Assembly: GCA_009668945.1 (NCBI GenBank)
Contig: SBEH01000003.1
Span: forward strand, 1-64,000
Source: Actinomycetota bacterium
GTDB lineage: Bacteria; Actinomycetota; Coriobacteriia; Anaerosomatales; Anaerosomataceae
Reading direction: 5' to 3'
Length of the DNA: 64,000 bases
Part shown: in pieces, positions 16,209-25,401 of the stretch
How positions within the stretch are numbered: position 1 is the first letter of the stretch
Layout: every line of letters starts with the position of its first letter
Translations under genes and position numbers: made by a program
Notes under the pieces: model-generated
Seen by the model: only the letters and a program-made list of their open reading frames with translations
Told to the model about the DNA's origin: nothing
Databases searched by the model: none

Positions 16209-17564
16209 GGAAGGTGTAGGCGCCGATGGTGTCGTACACGACCCACTCGCGCTTGAGCTCGAGCCCGAAGGATGCCGCCGGGTCGAACGCGGCGTTCCGG
16301 CCGCGGATGACGACGGGGAAGCCCATGAGCTGGCCGTTTGCCCCGGCGTTCGGAAGGCCGCCCGGCACGCGCACCACGAGACCATCCGCTCTCGCTGCTG
16401 CGGTCGGGGCAGCCGTCTTGTATGCCCAGTAGTCGCCGTTGGCCAGCACGAGGTACTCGGCGGGCTCGAGCGACTTGAGGGCCTTTTCATTACTGGTCGA
16501 CGGTGAGCGCGTTGCCGGGCCAGGAGTACACGGGGACGAGATCGCCGGAGACCGCGACCTCCTCGGCGTCGTCCCAGAACATGGTGGAGAACGCCAGGTC
16601 GGGTACGGACAGCATCTCGGCCACAGCGTCGCGATAGGGCTTGAGGGAGTATACGCCGGTGAAGATGAATCGTGGTGTCGGAGCGCGAGCAAGACGAGGG
16701 CACCGACGATCCCCGCCAGCAGCGCGATTCCCGTCTCGAGCGTCACCGCGGACGCGACGAGCACTGCGAAGACCGGGGGCACCAGGCGTGAGGCCACGGA
16801 GCCGTTGTTCGTTTCGGTCAGCCGATCGACGACCCAGATCAGCAGGCCGTAGGGGAGCAGGAAGCGCATGGCCGAGTAGTTCACGCCGAGTGTAGGGTTG
16901 AGGAGTGTCATCGCGGTGACCAGAACCAGGAGCGCGCTTCTCAGTCCGCGGCCCATTCGCAGGCTGTTGACGACGTAGGTGGTGGGCAGTACTCCGGCCG
17001 CATATCACAGCCCCACGAGCGCGTAGCAGACGCCATGCACGCTGACGCCGGTCCGCCGGAGCGACTGCCACACCGACCAGGGAAGGTAGATGAGGGCTGG
17101 GCCGTAGGAGAACTTGAAGTCCCGGTATGGAGTCTCCCCAGCGACCATGTGCAGCAAGCGGTCGGTGAAGTAGGCGGCGTCGCCGTGGGGCCGCTCTTGC
17201 AGCAGGCCTCCCTACACGGCAACGACGATCAGCCCGAGCAACACCAGGGCCAGTACCAGCTTCATGCTGACGCGTTCTCCGGGGTCCGCTCCCGTCGCTG
17301 AGATCAGCGGAGACGACCCCCACCTTGATTCGAGGTCAACTGCGCCGTGGCGAAGATAGCCACGGCGCACGCTCCCAGCGCCACCATCGCGGAGAGGTTG
17401 CTGAACCCGACCGCCAGCGATTCCGACTGAACGGCGTCCGACGTCGGCACGATCCACGGCAGCCCGAAGACGCCCAGGAAGGTGAGGCACACCACAGCCG
17501 CCACGAGTACCGCACGGCGCCTGGTACCCGCCACCGGGGAGCCGTTCGCGGGCCGACCGCTCAC
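16195..17564 (-). pseudogene. Broken GT-C-like membrane protein gene (frameshifts and two in-frame stops)
   Basis: Coding evidence runs through three frames of the minus strand. It starts at GTG 17564, overlapping the methyltransferase stop (GTGA), with two membrane helices. The frame is lost at a G5 run near 17320. It resumes in the frame holding ATG 17265 (a hydrophobic helix, then a TAG at 17214-17212), a YFTDRLLHM...PYRDFKFSYGPAL stretch, a TGA at 17007-17005, and further helices. A shift near 16690 and a compensating one near 16492 lead to a soluble C-terminal end at 16195. The intact product would have been about 455 aa. The YGP-type motif and helix pattern suggest a polyprenyl-sugar-dependent glycosyltransferase. 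Assembly errors could explain some shifts but hardly all five lesions. Confidence 0.75.
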
Positions 17565-18403
17565 GACGACTCCTCCTTCGGCGACCCCACCCCTCCGCCT
17601 CCAAGCGGAGAGGCTGCCGCGCGCGCGGCGGCGTTGTCCGGCTTGCGGGCCACCACCAGTACGGACAGGCCCCAAGGGAGACGGAAGCGGCGAAGGAGCG
17701 GCCGCTCGGTCCGGAACACGCCGTACAACAGCGCATTGAGTGGGGCCCACGGAAGCTTCTCGGCCTCGGCGTGCCTTCCCGAGATCCGCGCCGCTGTCCT
17801 TTCGGCGATCGCTACCGGGAGGAGGAAGTGATTGAAGTACGTAGACCGCTCGATCACGAGCCCTGCACCGGCGATGACCCGCTCGAGATCGCGCCGGACG
17901 TAGCGGCGCTTGTGGCCGTTGATCTCGTCGTGGGGTCCCCAGAGCCACCGATACGCCGGCACCGTGACCACTGCCACCCCGCCGGGTCGCAGTACGCGCG
18001 CGAGTTCGCGAGCGGCGCGCGCGTCGTCATCAACGTGCTCGAGGACGTCGAGTGCGGTCGCGGTGTCCTGCGACTCAGAGTCGATCGGAAGCCGGTCGGC
18101 TCCGCCTTCGACGACCTCGGCACCGAGGTCAGCACAGTGCAGCCGCGCCCCTGCATCCGGCTCCACGCCGCGGCAGCGGATGCCGGGCACCGACGCGGCA
18201 ACGTAGCGCAGCAGCCCGCCCGTGCCCGCGCCGACGTCGAGGAAGTCCCCATCGCGCCATGCGCCGGAAAGCTGCAGCTGGTCCGCTATGATTTCGCGCC
18301 GTGCACGAAACCACCAATGCCGGTCTTCGAGCGCCCCGAAGGACGCGAGGTACGCGGGATCCACACTGCGCTCACTATTCGACGTCGCGTGCCTAGCAAG
18401 CAC
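17561..18403 (-). CDS. Class I SAM-dependent methyltransferase
   Basis: 280-aa methyltransferase with motif I FLDVGAGTG (about residue 54), an acidic DALDVLEHVDDD-like motif and LRPGGVAVVTVPA, followed by a C-terminal region ending in a Pro/Ala-rich tail. Such proteins are common beside polyprenyl-phosphate glycosyltransferases and may methylate a sugar or the lipid carrier; the substrate is unknown. It is divergent from the GtrB-like gene at 18537 and heads a minus-strand pair with the broken GT-C gene, overlapping by GTGA. The GTG at 18403 gives the longest product; GTG 18364 is an alternative since no clear ribosome site precedes either. Confidence 0.8.
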   Translation of the reverse strand: MLARHATSNSERSVDPAYLASFGALEDRHWWFRARREIIADQLQLSGAWRDGDFLDVGAGTGGLLRYVAASVPGIRCRGVEPDAGARLHCADLGAEVVEGGADRLPIDSESQDTATALDVLEHVDDDARAARELARVLRPGGVAVVTVPAYRWLWGPHDEINGHKRRYVRRDLERVIAGAGLVIERSTYFNHFLLPVAIAERTAARISGRHAEAEKLPWAPLNALLYGVFRTERPLLRRFRLPWGLSVLVVARKPDNAAARAAASPLGGGGVGSPKEESS

Positions 18404-18475
18404 TATGGTATCGCAGGCGCGGGGACGTCCGTAACCGCGTCACGGTGCGCGCGCCACTCCGGCGCCGTAGGCACG

Positions 18476-18484
18476 TGCTATCGT
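18476..18484 (+). promoter_or_regulatory. Extended -10 element upstream of the GtrB-like gene
   Basis: TG-C-TATCGT lies 52 bases before the TTG start at 18537, in the divergent gap. It matches the recurring TG-N-TA-NNN-T pattern. No convincing -35 box was seen. Confidence 0.4.
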
Positions 18485-18536
18485 ATGCGAGGTGCCGAGA
18501 GGCGAGGCGATTCGCGCGGCTACGGGGAGTTGAAGA

Positions 18537-19517
18537 TTGGCGAGCACAGACGGCAAGCGACTGCTCTCGGTGGTCGTACCGGTCTTCGGCAGCGAGCAGA
18601 TCCTGCCGCACACACACCGACGGCTGAGTGACGTCCTACGTGTACTCCCCGATCTCGACTACGAGATCGTCTTCGTGAACGACCACAGCCCGGACGGTGC
18701 CCTGACGGTGCTGCGGGGTCTTGCGGCCGAGGATCCCCGAGTACGCATCATCTCTCTCTCGCGCAACTTCGGCCATCAGATCGCCATCTCGGCCGGCCTG
18801 GACGCCGCCAGCGGCGACGCAGTGGTAACCATCGACGACGACCTGCAGGATCCGCCCGAGGTCATCGCGACGATGGTCGAGCGATGGCGCGAGGGATACG
18901 GCGTCGTCTATGGCAAGCGCATCGAGCGCAAGGGCGAGGGCTCCTTCAAGCGAGGATCCGCGGCGCTGTTCTACCGGTTGCTCTCGTGGCTGAGCGAGAC
19001 GCCGCTCCCGCTGGACACGGGTGACTTCCGCCTGCTCGATCGCAAGGCCGCAGACGCCCTCCGAAGCATGCGGGAGGAGAGCCGCTACATTCGTGGAATG
19101 GTGGCGTGGCTCGGCTTCAACCAGTGCGCCGTCGAGTATTCCCGCGATGCGCGCTTCTCGGGCGCGGGCAACTACACCCTGCGCAAACTCGTGCGTCTCG
19201 CATCGGACGGCATCGTGAGCTTCTCGAGCAAGCCACTGCTGCTTGCGGGGAGGTTCGGCGCGGTAGTCACGGTCATCGGCTTCGTGTTCGGGCTGTACCT
19301 GATTGTGAACAAGATGGCCAACTCGGACGCCGTTCTGCAGGGGTGGACGTCGGTCGTGCTGATAGTGCTGTTTCTCGGCGGCATCCAGCTGATGTCGATC
19401 GGGCTGCTCGGTGCGTACATCGCCCGGATCTTCTACGAGACGAAACGACGACCCCTGTACATCGTGTCCGAGGCTCACAACTTCCCGGTGTCTCGTGAAG
19501 GGCACGGCGAGCAGTGA
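18537..19517 (+). CDS. GtrB/DPM1-like polyprenyl-phosphate glycosyltransferase (GT2) with C-terminal membrane helices
   Basis: Predicted to load a sugar from a nucleotide donor onto undecaprenyl phosphate at the inner face of the membrane. GT2 domain: SVVVPVFGSEQ at the start, FVNDHSPDG, and the metal-binding DDDLQDPPE. The C-terminal third has two hydrophobic helices (near residues 235-260 and 270-300), as in GtrB and ArnC-type enzymes. 326 aa. The start is a TTG at 18537, supported by GGGGAG at 18524-18529 and a 7-base spacer. Coupled by GTGA to the epimerase downstream. Confidence 0.88.
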   Translation: MASTDGKRLLSVVVPVFGSEQILPHTHRRLSDVLRVLPDLDYEIVFVNDHSPDGALTVLRGLAAEDPRVRIISLSRNFGHQIAISAGLDAASGDAVVTIDDDLQDPPEVIATMVERWREGYGVVYGKRIERKGEGSFKRGSAALFYRLLSWLSETPLPLDTGDFRLLDRKAADALRSMREESRYIRGMVAWLGFNQCAVEYSRDARFSGAGNYTLRKLVRLASDGIVSFSSKPLLLAGRFGAVVTVIGFVFGLYLIVNKMANSDAVLQGWTSVVLIVLFLGGIQLMSIGLLGAYIARIFYETKRRPLYIVSEAHNFPVSREGHGEQ

Positions 19518-20467
19518 CCGCCCCGGACAGCGGACTCGCGGGGATGCACGGCACCCGGTGCGTGGTGTTCGGGGGCTCCGGGTTCATGGGGACGCACATC
19601 GTCTCGCGCCTTCTTGCCGAGGGTGCCTCAGTACTCGCGGTCGATCTCGCGGAGTGTCTCGTCCCCGGCGCGGAGTGCATCCTCGGCGACATCACCGATC
19701 CTACGGTTGTCGGTTCCGCGGTAGCGGGTGCGGAGCACATCTTCTGCTTCGCCGGCGGCCTTGGCGCGGTCCGATCGCTGGAGGACCCGGTGCGCGACCT
19801 GCAGACGAGCGTCGGCGCACAGGTGGTGCTTCTGGAAGCGGTGCGGCACCTGGCGCCGGACGCCTCGGTGGTGTTCGCCGGATCGCGGCTGGAGTATGGA
19901 GTGCCCGAGTACCTGCCGCTGGACGAACGACACCCGCTGAAGCCGACGAGTCCGTACGCGGCCCACAAGGCGCTGTGCAGCTGGTACTACGCGCACTACG
20001 CGGAGACATACGGGCTCAGTACGACCGTACTGCGTCTGCCGAATCCCTACGGCCCGCATCTGGCTGGAGCGCCCGAGAAAGACGGTTACACGATCCTGAA
20101 CCGCTTCATCGATACCGCAAAGCGCGGCGAGCCTATCCGGTTGTTTGGTGACGGATCCCAGACGCGCGACTTCGTGCACGTTGACGATGTTGTCAACGCA
20201 GCGCTGGCGGCAAGCGTGACGCCGGCTGCGGCGGGGATCGCACTCAACATCGGTTCGGGCGTCGCGACGTCGCTCAGGGCAGCCGCCGAACTCGTGGTAG
20301 GACTGTGTGGTTCGGGCGTGATCGAGGCGGACCAGCCGTGGCCGACAGACGCGGCGGCGATCGAGACGGGCGGGTACTCGTACGACGTCTCGCTCGCACG
20401 CGAAGCATTGGGCTGGCAGGCCGACGTGGCGCTTCGCGACGGGCTGGCAGCGATGCTGGCACGGTGA
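19514..20467 (+). CDS. NAD-dependent nucleotide-sugar epimerase (UDP-glucose 4-epimerase-like SDR)
   Basis: Extended SDR of 317 aa: FGGSGFMGTHI cofactor loop, FAGSRLEYG catalytic region, YAAHK as Tyr-Lys, and PNPYGPH before the substrate domain. RDFVHVDDV is the usual late motif. It could supply the sugar nucleotide used by the GtrB-like enzyme with which it is translationally coupled; its exact substrate cannot be read. The next gene, a membrane protein, starts inside its stop codon, so the three form a tight operon. Confidence 0.8.
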   Translation: MTAPDSGLAGMHGTRCVVFGGSGFMGTHIVSRLLAEGASVLAVDLAECLVPGAECILGDITDPTVVGSAVAGAEHIFCFAGGLGAVRSLEDPVRDLQTSVGAQVVLLEAVRHLAPDASVVFAGSRLEYGVPEYLPLDERHPLKPTSPYAAHKALCSWYYAHYAETYGLSTTVLRLPNPYGPHLAGAPEKDGYTILNRFIDTAKRGEPIRLFGDGSQTRDFVHVDDVVNAALAASVTPAAAGIALNIGSGVATSLRAAAELVVGLCGSGVIEADQPWPTDAAAIETGGYSYDVSLAREALGWQADVALRDGLAAMLAR

Positions 20468-22041
20468 GCGCGTTGAAGTCGGCGCGCACACGGACTCTAG
20501 CGACGATTGCCGCCGGATACACGCTGGCCTGGGGCCTGATGCTGCTCAACGGCGGCCGATACTGGGACGACTGGGTGATGGTGGCGCTGTCGCCCTCGGG
20601 CGCGCGGCTCATGGGATCCATGGCCGGTCAACCGTGGCAGCCCTACCTGTGGCTCACGATGTCGTGGCTCCCGGGCGCCGAGTACCTCGTGCACGTACTC
20701 ACCTTCGCGTGCTTCCTCGGCGCGGCTCTGCTGCTCAATCGCATCCTCGCACGCACCCCGGGTGTCAGCCCGTCCGCACAGCTGCTCGTTCCGTTGCTCT
20801 TTGCCGTCTTCCCAGTGAACGCCGCGCGCATCGCACACATCGACTTCCAGTACTCGCTCTCCATAGCGGCGTTCTACCTCGCGTGGTATCTCGCGGTCGC
20901 CGATCTGGATGCACCGCGACCGTGGCGACGGATCGCCGCCGCTTCCGCGTTCGTCTTCGCGCTTGCAACGACTAACTCGCTCATGGTCTTCATCGCTCTG
21001 CCGGTCGCCCACATCGCATGGCTCGGCCGGGATGCGCTGCGCGATAGGGCCGAGCGTCCCGGATTCCTCGCGCGCAACGGCTACATCATCGTCCTGCCGG
21101 TGGGGGCGTGGGCGCTCAAGACGGTCACGTTAGAACCGTGGGGTCTGTACGTCGGCTACAACGAGCTTGGCCTGACCTCGGGCCTCAAGGGGCTGCTCGA
21201 GATGCCCGCCTCGTTGCGTTCCTCGCTATTCGAGCCGCTCGTGGATGCCTGGCCAGCGCTCGCGGCGGCCGTACCCGCGTATCTGTGGCTTCGCCGGGGA
21301 CACGCCCTGGAACGTGGTCGCGTGCGGGAGTCGGTCATCGCTGCGGTCCTCGGAGCGGTCGCGCTGGTCCTGGGTGTGGCGCCGTACCTGGCCGTGGGCA
21401 AGGTGCCCCAGATGGTCGGGCTCGATTCCTGGGACAGCAGGCATCAGCTGCTTGTCCCGCTCGGTGCGGCGCTACTGCTCTTCGGCGTCGTGTCGGGCCT
21501 GGTCCGTCTCCTCAAGGGCGATCCGCGAATCGCCCTGGCGGTACTGCTGGCTCTCTCAGCGGCCTTCGTCGTGGCCGATGCTCGGATCGCGCTCGTCTAT
21601 CAGGCGGACTGGTACAAGCAGGTCGCGCTCATGGGCGAGATGGAGGCATCGAAGGAGTTCTCCGAGGGCAACTACTTCATCGTGGCCGACCAGGCGGTGC
21701 ACCTGAACGCCCTCGATCGGCGCTATCTCCCGTACGAGCTATCCGGGATGATGTACCGGGTGTTCGGCACGCCGACGAGATTCGCCTGGGATGAGGAACT
21801 GGGGGCCGCGTATGCAGGCCAGCTGACAGCGTACATGGAGTATGAGCAGTATCACTGGTCCGAGTGGACGGCGCCTGCCCGTACGTATCGCGTGACGATC
21901 ATGCCGGGGACGACGGACGTCACCGATCTCCCGACGCTCCTCGCCCTCATGTGGCAGCAGCGGTTCGACCGGGAGACGTTCGAGCGTCGCATCGGCGACG
22001 TACTCGATGTCGAGGCCGAGCCGGCGCCGCCGCTGATCTGA
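20464..22041 (+). CDS. Multi-spanning membrane protein, GT-C-like, paralogue of the gene at 23118
   Basis: 525-aa protein with about 10-12 hydrophobic helices and a soluble C-terminal region of about 130 residues. Two acidic residues follow the first helix (YWDDW, near residue 33), as in GT-C enzymes where the first outer loop carries catalytic Asp/Glu. It shares YWDDWV, GLYxGYN, PYxAVGKVP and RxHLLVP-type segments with the protein at 23118, so the two are paralogues. No named family was recognised with certainty. Coupling to the GtrB-like gene and epimerase suggests it transfers the lipid-linked sugar at the outer face of the membrane. The GTG start overlaps the epimerase stop. Confidence 0.72.
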   Translation: MSALKSARTRTLATIAAGYTLAWGLMLLNGGRYWDDWVMVALSPSGARLMGSMAGQPWQPYLWLTMSWLPGAEYLVHVLTFACFLGAALLLNRILARTPGVSPSAQLLVPLLFAVFPVNAARIAHIDFQYSLSIAAFYLAWYLAVADLDAPRPWRRIAAASAFVFALATTNSLMVFIALPVAHIAWLGRDALRDRAERPGFLARNGYIIVLPVGAWALKTVTLEPWGLYVGYNELGLTSGLKGLLEMPASLRSSLFEPLVDAWPALAAAVPAYLWLRRGHALERGRVRESVIAAVLGAVALVLGVAPYLAVGKVPQMVGLDSWDSRHQLLVPLGAALLLFGVVSGLVRLLKGDPRIALAVLLALSAAFVVADARIALVYQADWYKQVALMGEMEASKEFSEGNYFIVADQAVHLNALDRRYLPYELSGMMYRVFGTPTRFAWDEELGAAYAGQLTAYMEYEQYHWSEWTAPARTYRVTIMPGTTDVTDLPTLLALMWQQRFDRETFERRIGDVLDVEAEPAPPLI

Positions 22042-22057
22042 AGGGGCCGACCGGGTC

Positions 22058-22996
22058 TTACTCGTCGAAGTTCAGCCGCTCCCGCTCCACCACGAGCGGC
22101 CTCTTCTGCACCTGCGTGTGGATGGCGCCCACGTATTCGCCGACCACGCCGAGGAACATCAGCTGGACCGACGAGAAGAAGAAGAGGCCGATAGCCATCG
22201 GCGCCACGCCGAAGGACACCTCGGTCCAATTGAAGAGCTTGTAGATGAAGAACGCCAGGCCTGCTAGCAGGCTCAGGATCGCACAGGCGAACCCGATCAG
22301 CGATGCGAGCCTGAGCGGCACCTTCGAGTGGCTCGTGAACCCGAGCATCGCCATGTCGAACAGGGTGTAGAAGTTGTTCTTGGTGACCCCGCTCTTGCGC
22401 TTCTGCTGCGTGTACGTGATGCGCTTCACCGGATAGCCGAACTCGGAGATTAGGCCGCGGACGTACGGGTACGGGTCGTTCAGCGCTCGGAGCTGCTCGA
22501 TCACCTCGCGATCGTACAAGCCGAATCCGGTGATGTGCTCGAGGAGCGGTACCTCGGCCATCGCCTTCACGAGCTTGTAGTAGATGCTTCGGAGCAGGTA
22601 GAAGAGCCCCGACTCGGCGCTGTCGGTCTTCTGACCGAGGATGATCTTGTACCCTTCCTCCCAACCCTTGAGGAACTCCGGGATGAGCTGCGGCGGGTCC
22701 TGCAAGTCGGCGACCATCGCGATGATCGCATCGCCTTTCGCCTGCATGAGCGCGTTGTACGGCGAGCGGATATGGCCGAAGTTGCGCATGTTGAAGATCA
22801 CCTTCACGCGCTTGTCCTTGGCCGCGAGCGCGCGGAGCTTCTCCTGCGTGCCGTCGGTCGAGGCGTTGTCCGCGAAGATCATCTCGAAGTCGTAGCCGGT
22901 GGGACCGAACGCCTCGGCGACCTGCTCGTGCAGGGCCTCCACGTTGCCCTCTTCGTTCATGCAAGGGACGACTACGCTTATGAGCTTACCTGCCAT
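22058..22996 (-). CDS. GtrB-like polyprenyl-phosphate glycosyltransferase (GT2)
   Basis: 312 aa. GT2 domain with SVVVPCMNEEGN at the N-terminus, FADNASTDGT and the metal site ADLQDPPQ, then two C-terminal helices (LIGFACAILSLLAGLAFFIY and APMAIGLFFFSSVQLMFLG). This is the layout of GtrB-type bactoprenol glucosyl transferases. ATG 22996 is chosen because GAGGAG lies 9 bases upstream and it begins right at the conserved strand; longer in-frame starts would overlap the divergent gene. It lies between the two GT-C-like paralogues and ends 16 bases from the convergent one. Confidence 0.88.
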   Translation of the reverse strand: MAGKLISVVVPCMNEEGNVEALHEQVAEAFGPTGYDFEMIFADNASTDGTQEKLRALAAKDKRVKVIFNMRNFGHIRSPYNALMQAKGDAIIAMVADLQDPPQLIPEFLKGWEEGYKIILGQKTDSAESGLFYLLRSIYYKLVKAMAEVPLLEHITGFGLYDREVIEQLRALNDPYPYVRGLISEFGYPVKRITYTQQKRKSGVTKNNFYTLFDMAMLGFTSHSKVPLRLASLIGFACAILSLLAGLAFFIYKLFNWTEVSFGVAPMAIGLFFFSSVQLMFLGVVGEYVGAIHTQVQKRPLVVERERLNFDE

Positions 22997-23117
22997 GCTT
23001 GAGCTCTCCTCGGGGGTATGGGGTCGTTCCAGTCCATCCGTGCAGCGTACCGCAACAGGGTCATGTGATACCATCCGGCGGCGGGGAACGCCGCGAATCG
23101 ACCGAGGAGCGCTTCGG

Positions 23118-24767
23118 CTGAGCGAGCAGGCTGACATTCGCGTAGAACACCAGAGCGACGCTCGCGAACCCGGGCACGGCTTGCGGCTGGTGTTGATCGC
23201 GGTCCTCTACGCGCTCGCGCACGGGCTCAGCCTACTCAACCGAGGTCTGTACTGGGATGACTGGGTCTTCTGGCAACAGGACCGCGCGGTTGTGGCTGAA
23301 GCGGCGCGGGAGATGGGCTCGACCTGGCCCTCGGCGATCAACGAGCTGTTCTTCTACGGACAGTGGGGCATCACCCTGAACCGCGCGCTCACGTTCGGAT
23401 CACTGCTGTTGGCTGCCTTCCTGCTCTACCAGGTGCTGCGCCGGTTGCCGGGGATCGAGCGGGATACCGCCATGTGGATTGCAGCGCTGTTCGGCGTGTT
23501 CCCCGCGTTCGAGTCACGCATCGCGCTCGTGATGGTAGGGTACCCGCTCTCCGTGCTGCTCTTCATGACCGCACTGTGGCTGCTTGCTCGGTCGCCGCTG
23601 CCGCCGCGATCGCCGTCGCGGGTTGCGGCGGCCCTGCTGTTCATGGCCTCCTTCAGGACCGGATCGCTGCTCGTCTTCTTCGCGGTTGTTCCTGTGGTGC
23701 TCCTTCTCCTGGATCCGCCCGTGACGTGGCGCCCGGTACCGGTCCTGCGACGGCTGCTGCGGTACGCCGATCTGCTCGTGCTCCCGGTCGCCTACTGGGT
23801 GATCACGCGCGTCTGGTTCGTGCCCACGGGTTTGTACGCGGGCTACAACACGCCCGGTGCCGACACCACTGGAATCGTCGCGGGACTGCTGGAGGGTGTG
23901 TGGATCGTGCTCCGCGACCCCTTCATCAAGGCGTGGACCGCTCTGGGATTCACGGCGCCTCTCGCAACTGCGGGTCTGGGCGCGGGGGTGGCCGTTGCGG
24001 GCTGGATGCGGTGGCCGCTACAATCCACGCGCCGCTGGCATCTCCTGCTCGCTGCCGGTCTCGTGCTCGTCGTACTCGCCGTGGCGCCGTATGCCGCCGT
24101 CGGCAAGGTCCCCACCAGCCTGGAGTGGGACACGAGGTACCATCTCCTGGTTCCGTTCGGGGCTGCGTTCATACTCGTGGCGCTTGCGGCGGCGGCTTCG
24201 CGGCGCATCCGCATCGCGAGTACTGTGAGCAGTGCAGTCCTTGCCGTAGCCGTGCTCGGCTCTGTGGCGGTTCACGTCCACAGCTACATCCGCTTCGAGC
24301 GCGACTGGCTCAAGCAGGAAGCCATGATGGAGGCGTTTCGCGGCAGCGAGACGGTCGAGGACGCCAGATTCCTTCTGCTGCAAGACGGCACGGCCGATCT
24401 TGACGCGACCTCGCGGCTGTTCTACGAGTACTCGGGCATGCTCACCGAGGTATTCGGCGATCAGAGTCGCTTCATGGCGCGGCGCATCTACTACCACGGG
24501 AACTGGGAGGATGTCGCACGGCACGACGTGCACATGCCCTACTACAAGCTCGCGGACTTCGAGGGCGGGCCGCCGGACTGCGTCGTGACCGTCACCCGCG
24601 GCGAGCTCGACTTGCGCCTCACGTCCGAGGTACTGCGGCTGATGATCCTCGACTGGACGGACAGGGAGGCGCTGCGGGCCGAGTTGGCGCGCGCTCTCGT
24701 GCTCCATGCGCGCCCGTACACCGCCGAAGACCGTCGCGCCGACAGCTATCCGCCGCTCATACGATGA
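23118..24767 (+). CDS. Multi-spanning membrane protein, GT-C-like, paralogue of the gene at 20464
   Basis: About 549 aa with 10-12 hydrophobic helices and a soluble C-terminal part. The first outer loop has YWDDWVFW, and GLYAGYN plus PYAAVGKVP match the paralogue. The most convincing start is a CTG at 23118 preceded by GAGGAG at 23104-23109 with an 8-base spacer; TTG 23181 is the fallback, while GTG 23040 has no ribosome site and lies close to the divergent gene. Function is not known by name. The adjacent divergent GtrB-like gene suggests it uses that enzyme's lipid-linked sugar. Confidence 0.7.
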   Translation: MSEQADIRVEHQSDAREPGHGLRLVLIAVLYALAHGLSLLNRGLYWDDWVFWQQDRAVVAEAAREMGSTWPSAINELFFYGQWGITLNRALTFGSLLLAAFLLYQVLRRLPGIERDTAMWIAALFGVFPAFESRIALVMVGYPLSVLLFMTALWLLARSPLPPRSPSRVAAALLFMASFRTGSLLVFFAVVPVVLLLLDPPVTWRPVPVLRRLLRYADLLVLPVAYWVITRVWFVPTGLYAGYNTPGADTTGIVAGLLEGVWIVLRDPFIKAWTALGFTAPLATAGLGAGVAVAGWMRWPLQSTRRWHLLLAAGLVLVVLAVAPYAAVGKVPTSLEWDTRYHLLVPFGAAFILVALAAAASRRIRIASTVSSAVLAVAVLGSVAVHVHSYIRFERDWLKQEAMMEAFRGSETVEDARFLLLQDGTADLDATSRLFYEYSGMLTEVFGDQSRFMARRIYYHGNWEDVARHDVHMPYYKLADFEGGPPDCVVTVTRGELDLRLTSEVLRLMILDWTDREALRAELARALVLHARPYTAEDRRADSYPPLIR

Positions 24768-24801
24768 CCGGCGCGTGGCGCCTGTCCGGCGCCGCATGGT
24801 C

Positions 24802-24807
24802 TATCAT
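24802..24807 (+). promoter_or_regulatory. Possible -10 box before the GtrA-like gene
   Basis: TATCAT lies 36 bases before the ATG at 24844, in a 76-base gap. A TG dinucleotide lies four bases upstream, not at the ideal extended position. Weak evidence. Confidence 0.25.
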
Positions 24808-24843
24808 TTGGTGACCCGTCAAGACGGAGACTGAGGTCCGCGC

Positions 24844-25401
24844 ATGCACTTCTTGCGGCGTTTCGTAGACGACGAACGTGTGAGGTATCTGGCGGTCGGT
24901 GGCTGGAACACGCTCTTCGGCTACCTGCTGTTCCTGCTCATGCTCGCGACCCTCGGCAAGCCGGTGAGTTCGCTCGAGTCGTCCGGCGTGCCGCTCATCC
25001 ACTGGATCGGTCGCGAGTACTACGTGATAGTCGGCTGGGTCGGCTGGGTGTTCGCGGTCATGCAGAGCACCGCAACGATGAAGTACCTCGTCTTCCGCAA
25101 GGGAGGCAGCTACTGGAAACAGGTGTTCCGAGCCTACTTCGTCTACCTGCCCTCGCAGTTCCTCGGTTCGGCGTTGCTGTGGTTCGTTGTACGCGTGGTG
25201 GGCCTCTCACCGCAGGTCGGCGCGCTGGTGAACACAGTCATCATCACAGTGGTGAGCTACCTCGGGCACAAGTACTTCACGTTTCGGGTGCCGCTCGAGG
25301 TGGGCGAGATATCCGACGAAGTGTTCGAGCACACAGCGGCGTCCGGGCCTGAGGACGGCGGCGATGCCGCGGGCGTGGAGGGACGGGTGGCCGATGCGTA
25401 G
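24844..25401 (+). CDS. GtrA-family membrane protein (polyprenyl-sugar flippase-like)
   Basis: 185 aa with four hydrophobic helices: a first near residues 15-38 after RYLAVGGWNTLFGY, a second in YYVIVGWVGWVFAVMQS, a third at YLPSQFLGSALLWFVV and a fourth in ALVNTVIITVVSYLGHKYF ending in the typical KYFTFR. This fits GtrA, thought to flip polyprenyl-phosphate sugars across the membrane. A soluble acidic tail of about 30 residues follows. Together with GtrB-like enzymes nearby and the GT-C-like gene it overlaps, it completes a GtrABC-type module. Confidence 0.85.
   Translation: MHFLRRFVDDERVRYLAVGGWNTLFGYLLFLLMLATLGKPVSSLESSGVPLIHWIGREYYVIVGWVGWVFAVMQSTATMKYLVFRKGGSYWKQVFRAYFVYLPSQFLGSALLWFVVRVVGLSPQVGALVNTVIITVVSYLGHKYFTFRVPLEVGEISDEVFEHTAASGPEDGGDAAGVEGRVADA

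Noticed and set aside
17005-17214. In-frame TAG and TGA read as pyrrolysine or selenocysteine
   Set aside because: The same gene also carries three frameshifts, and no SECIS-like context or family with such residues is apparent; decay is simpler.
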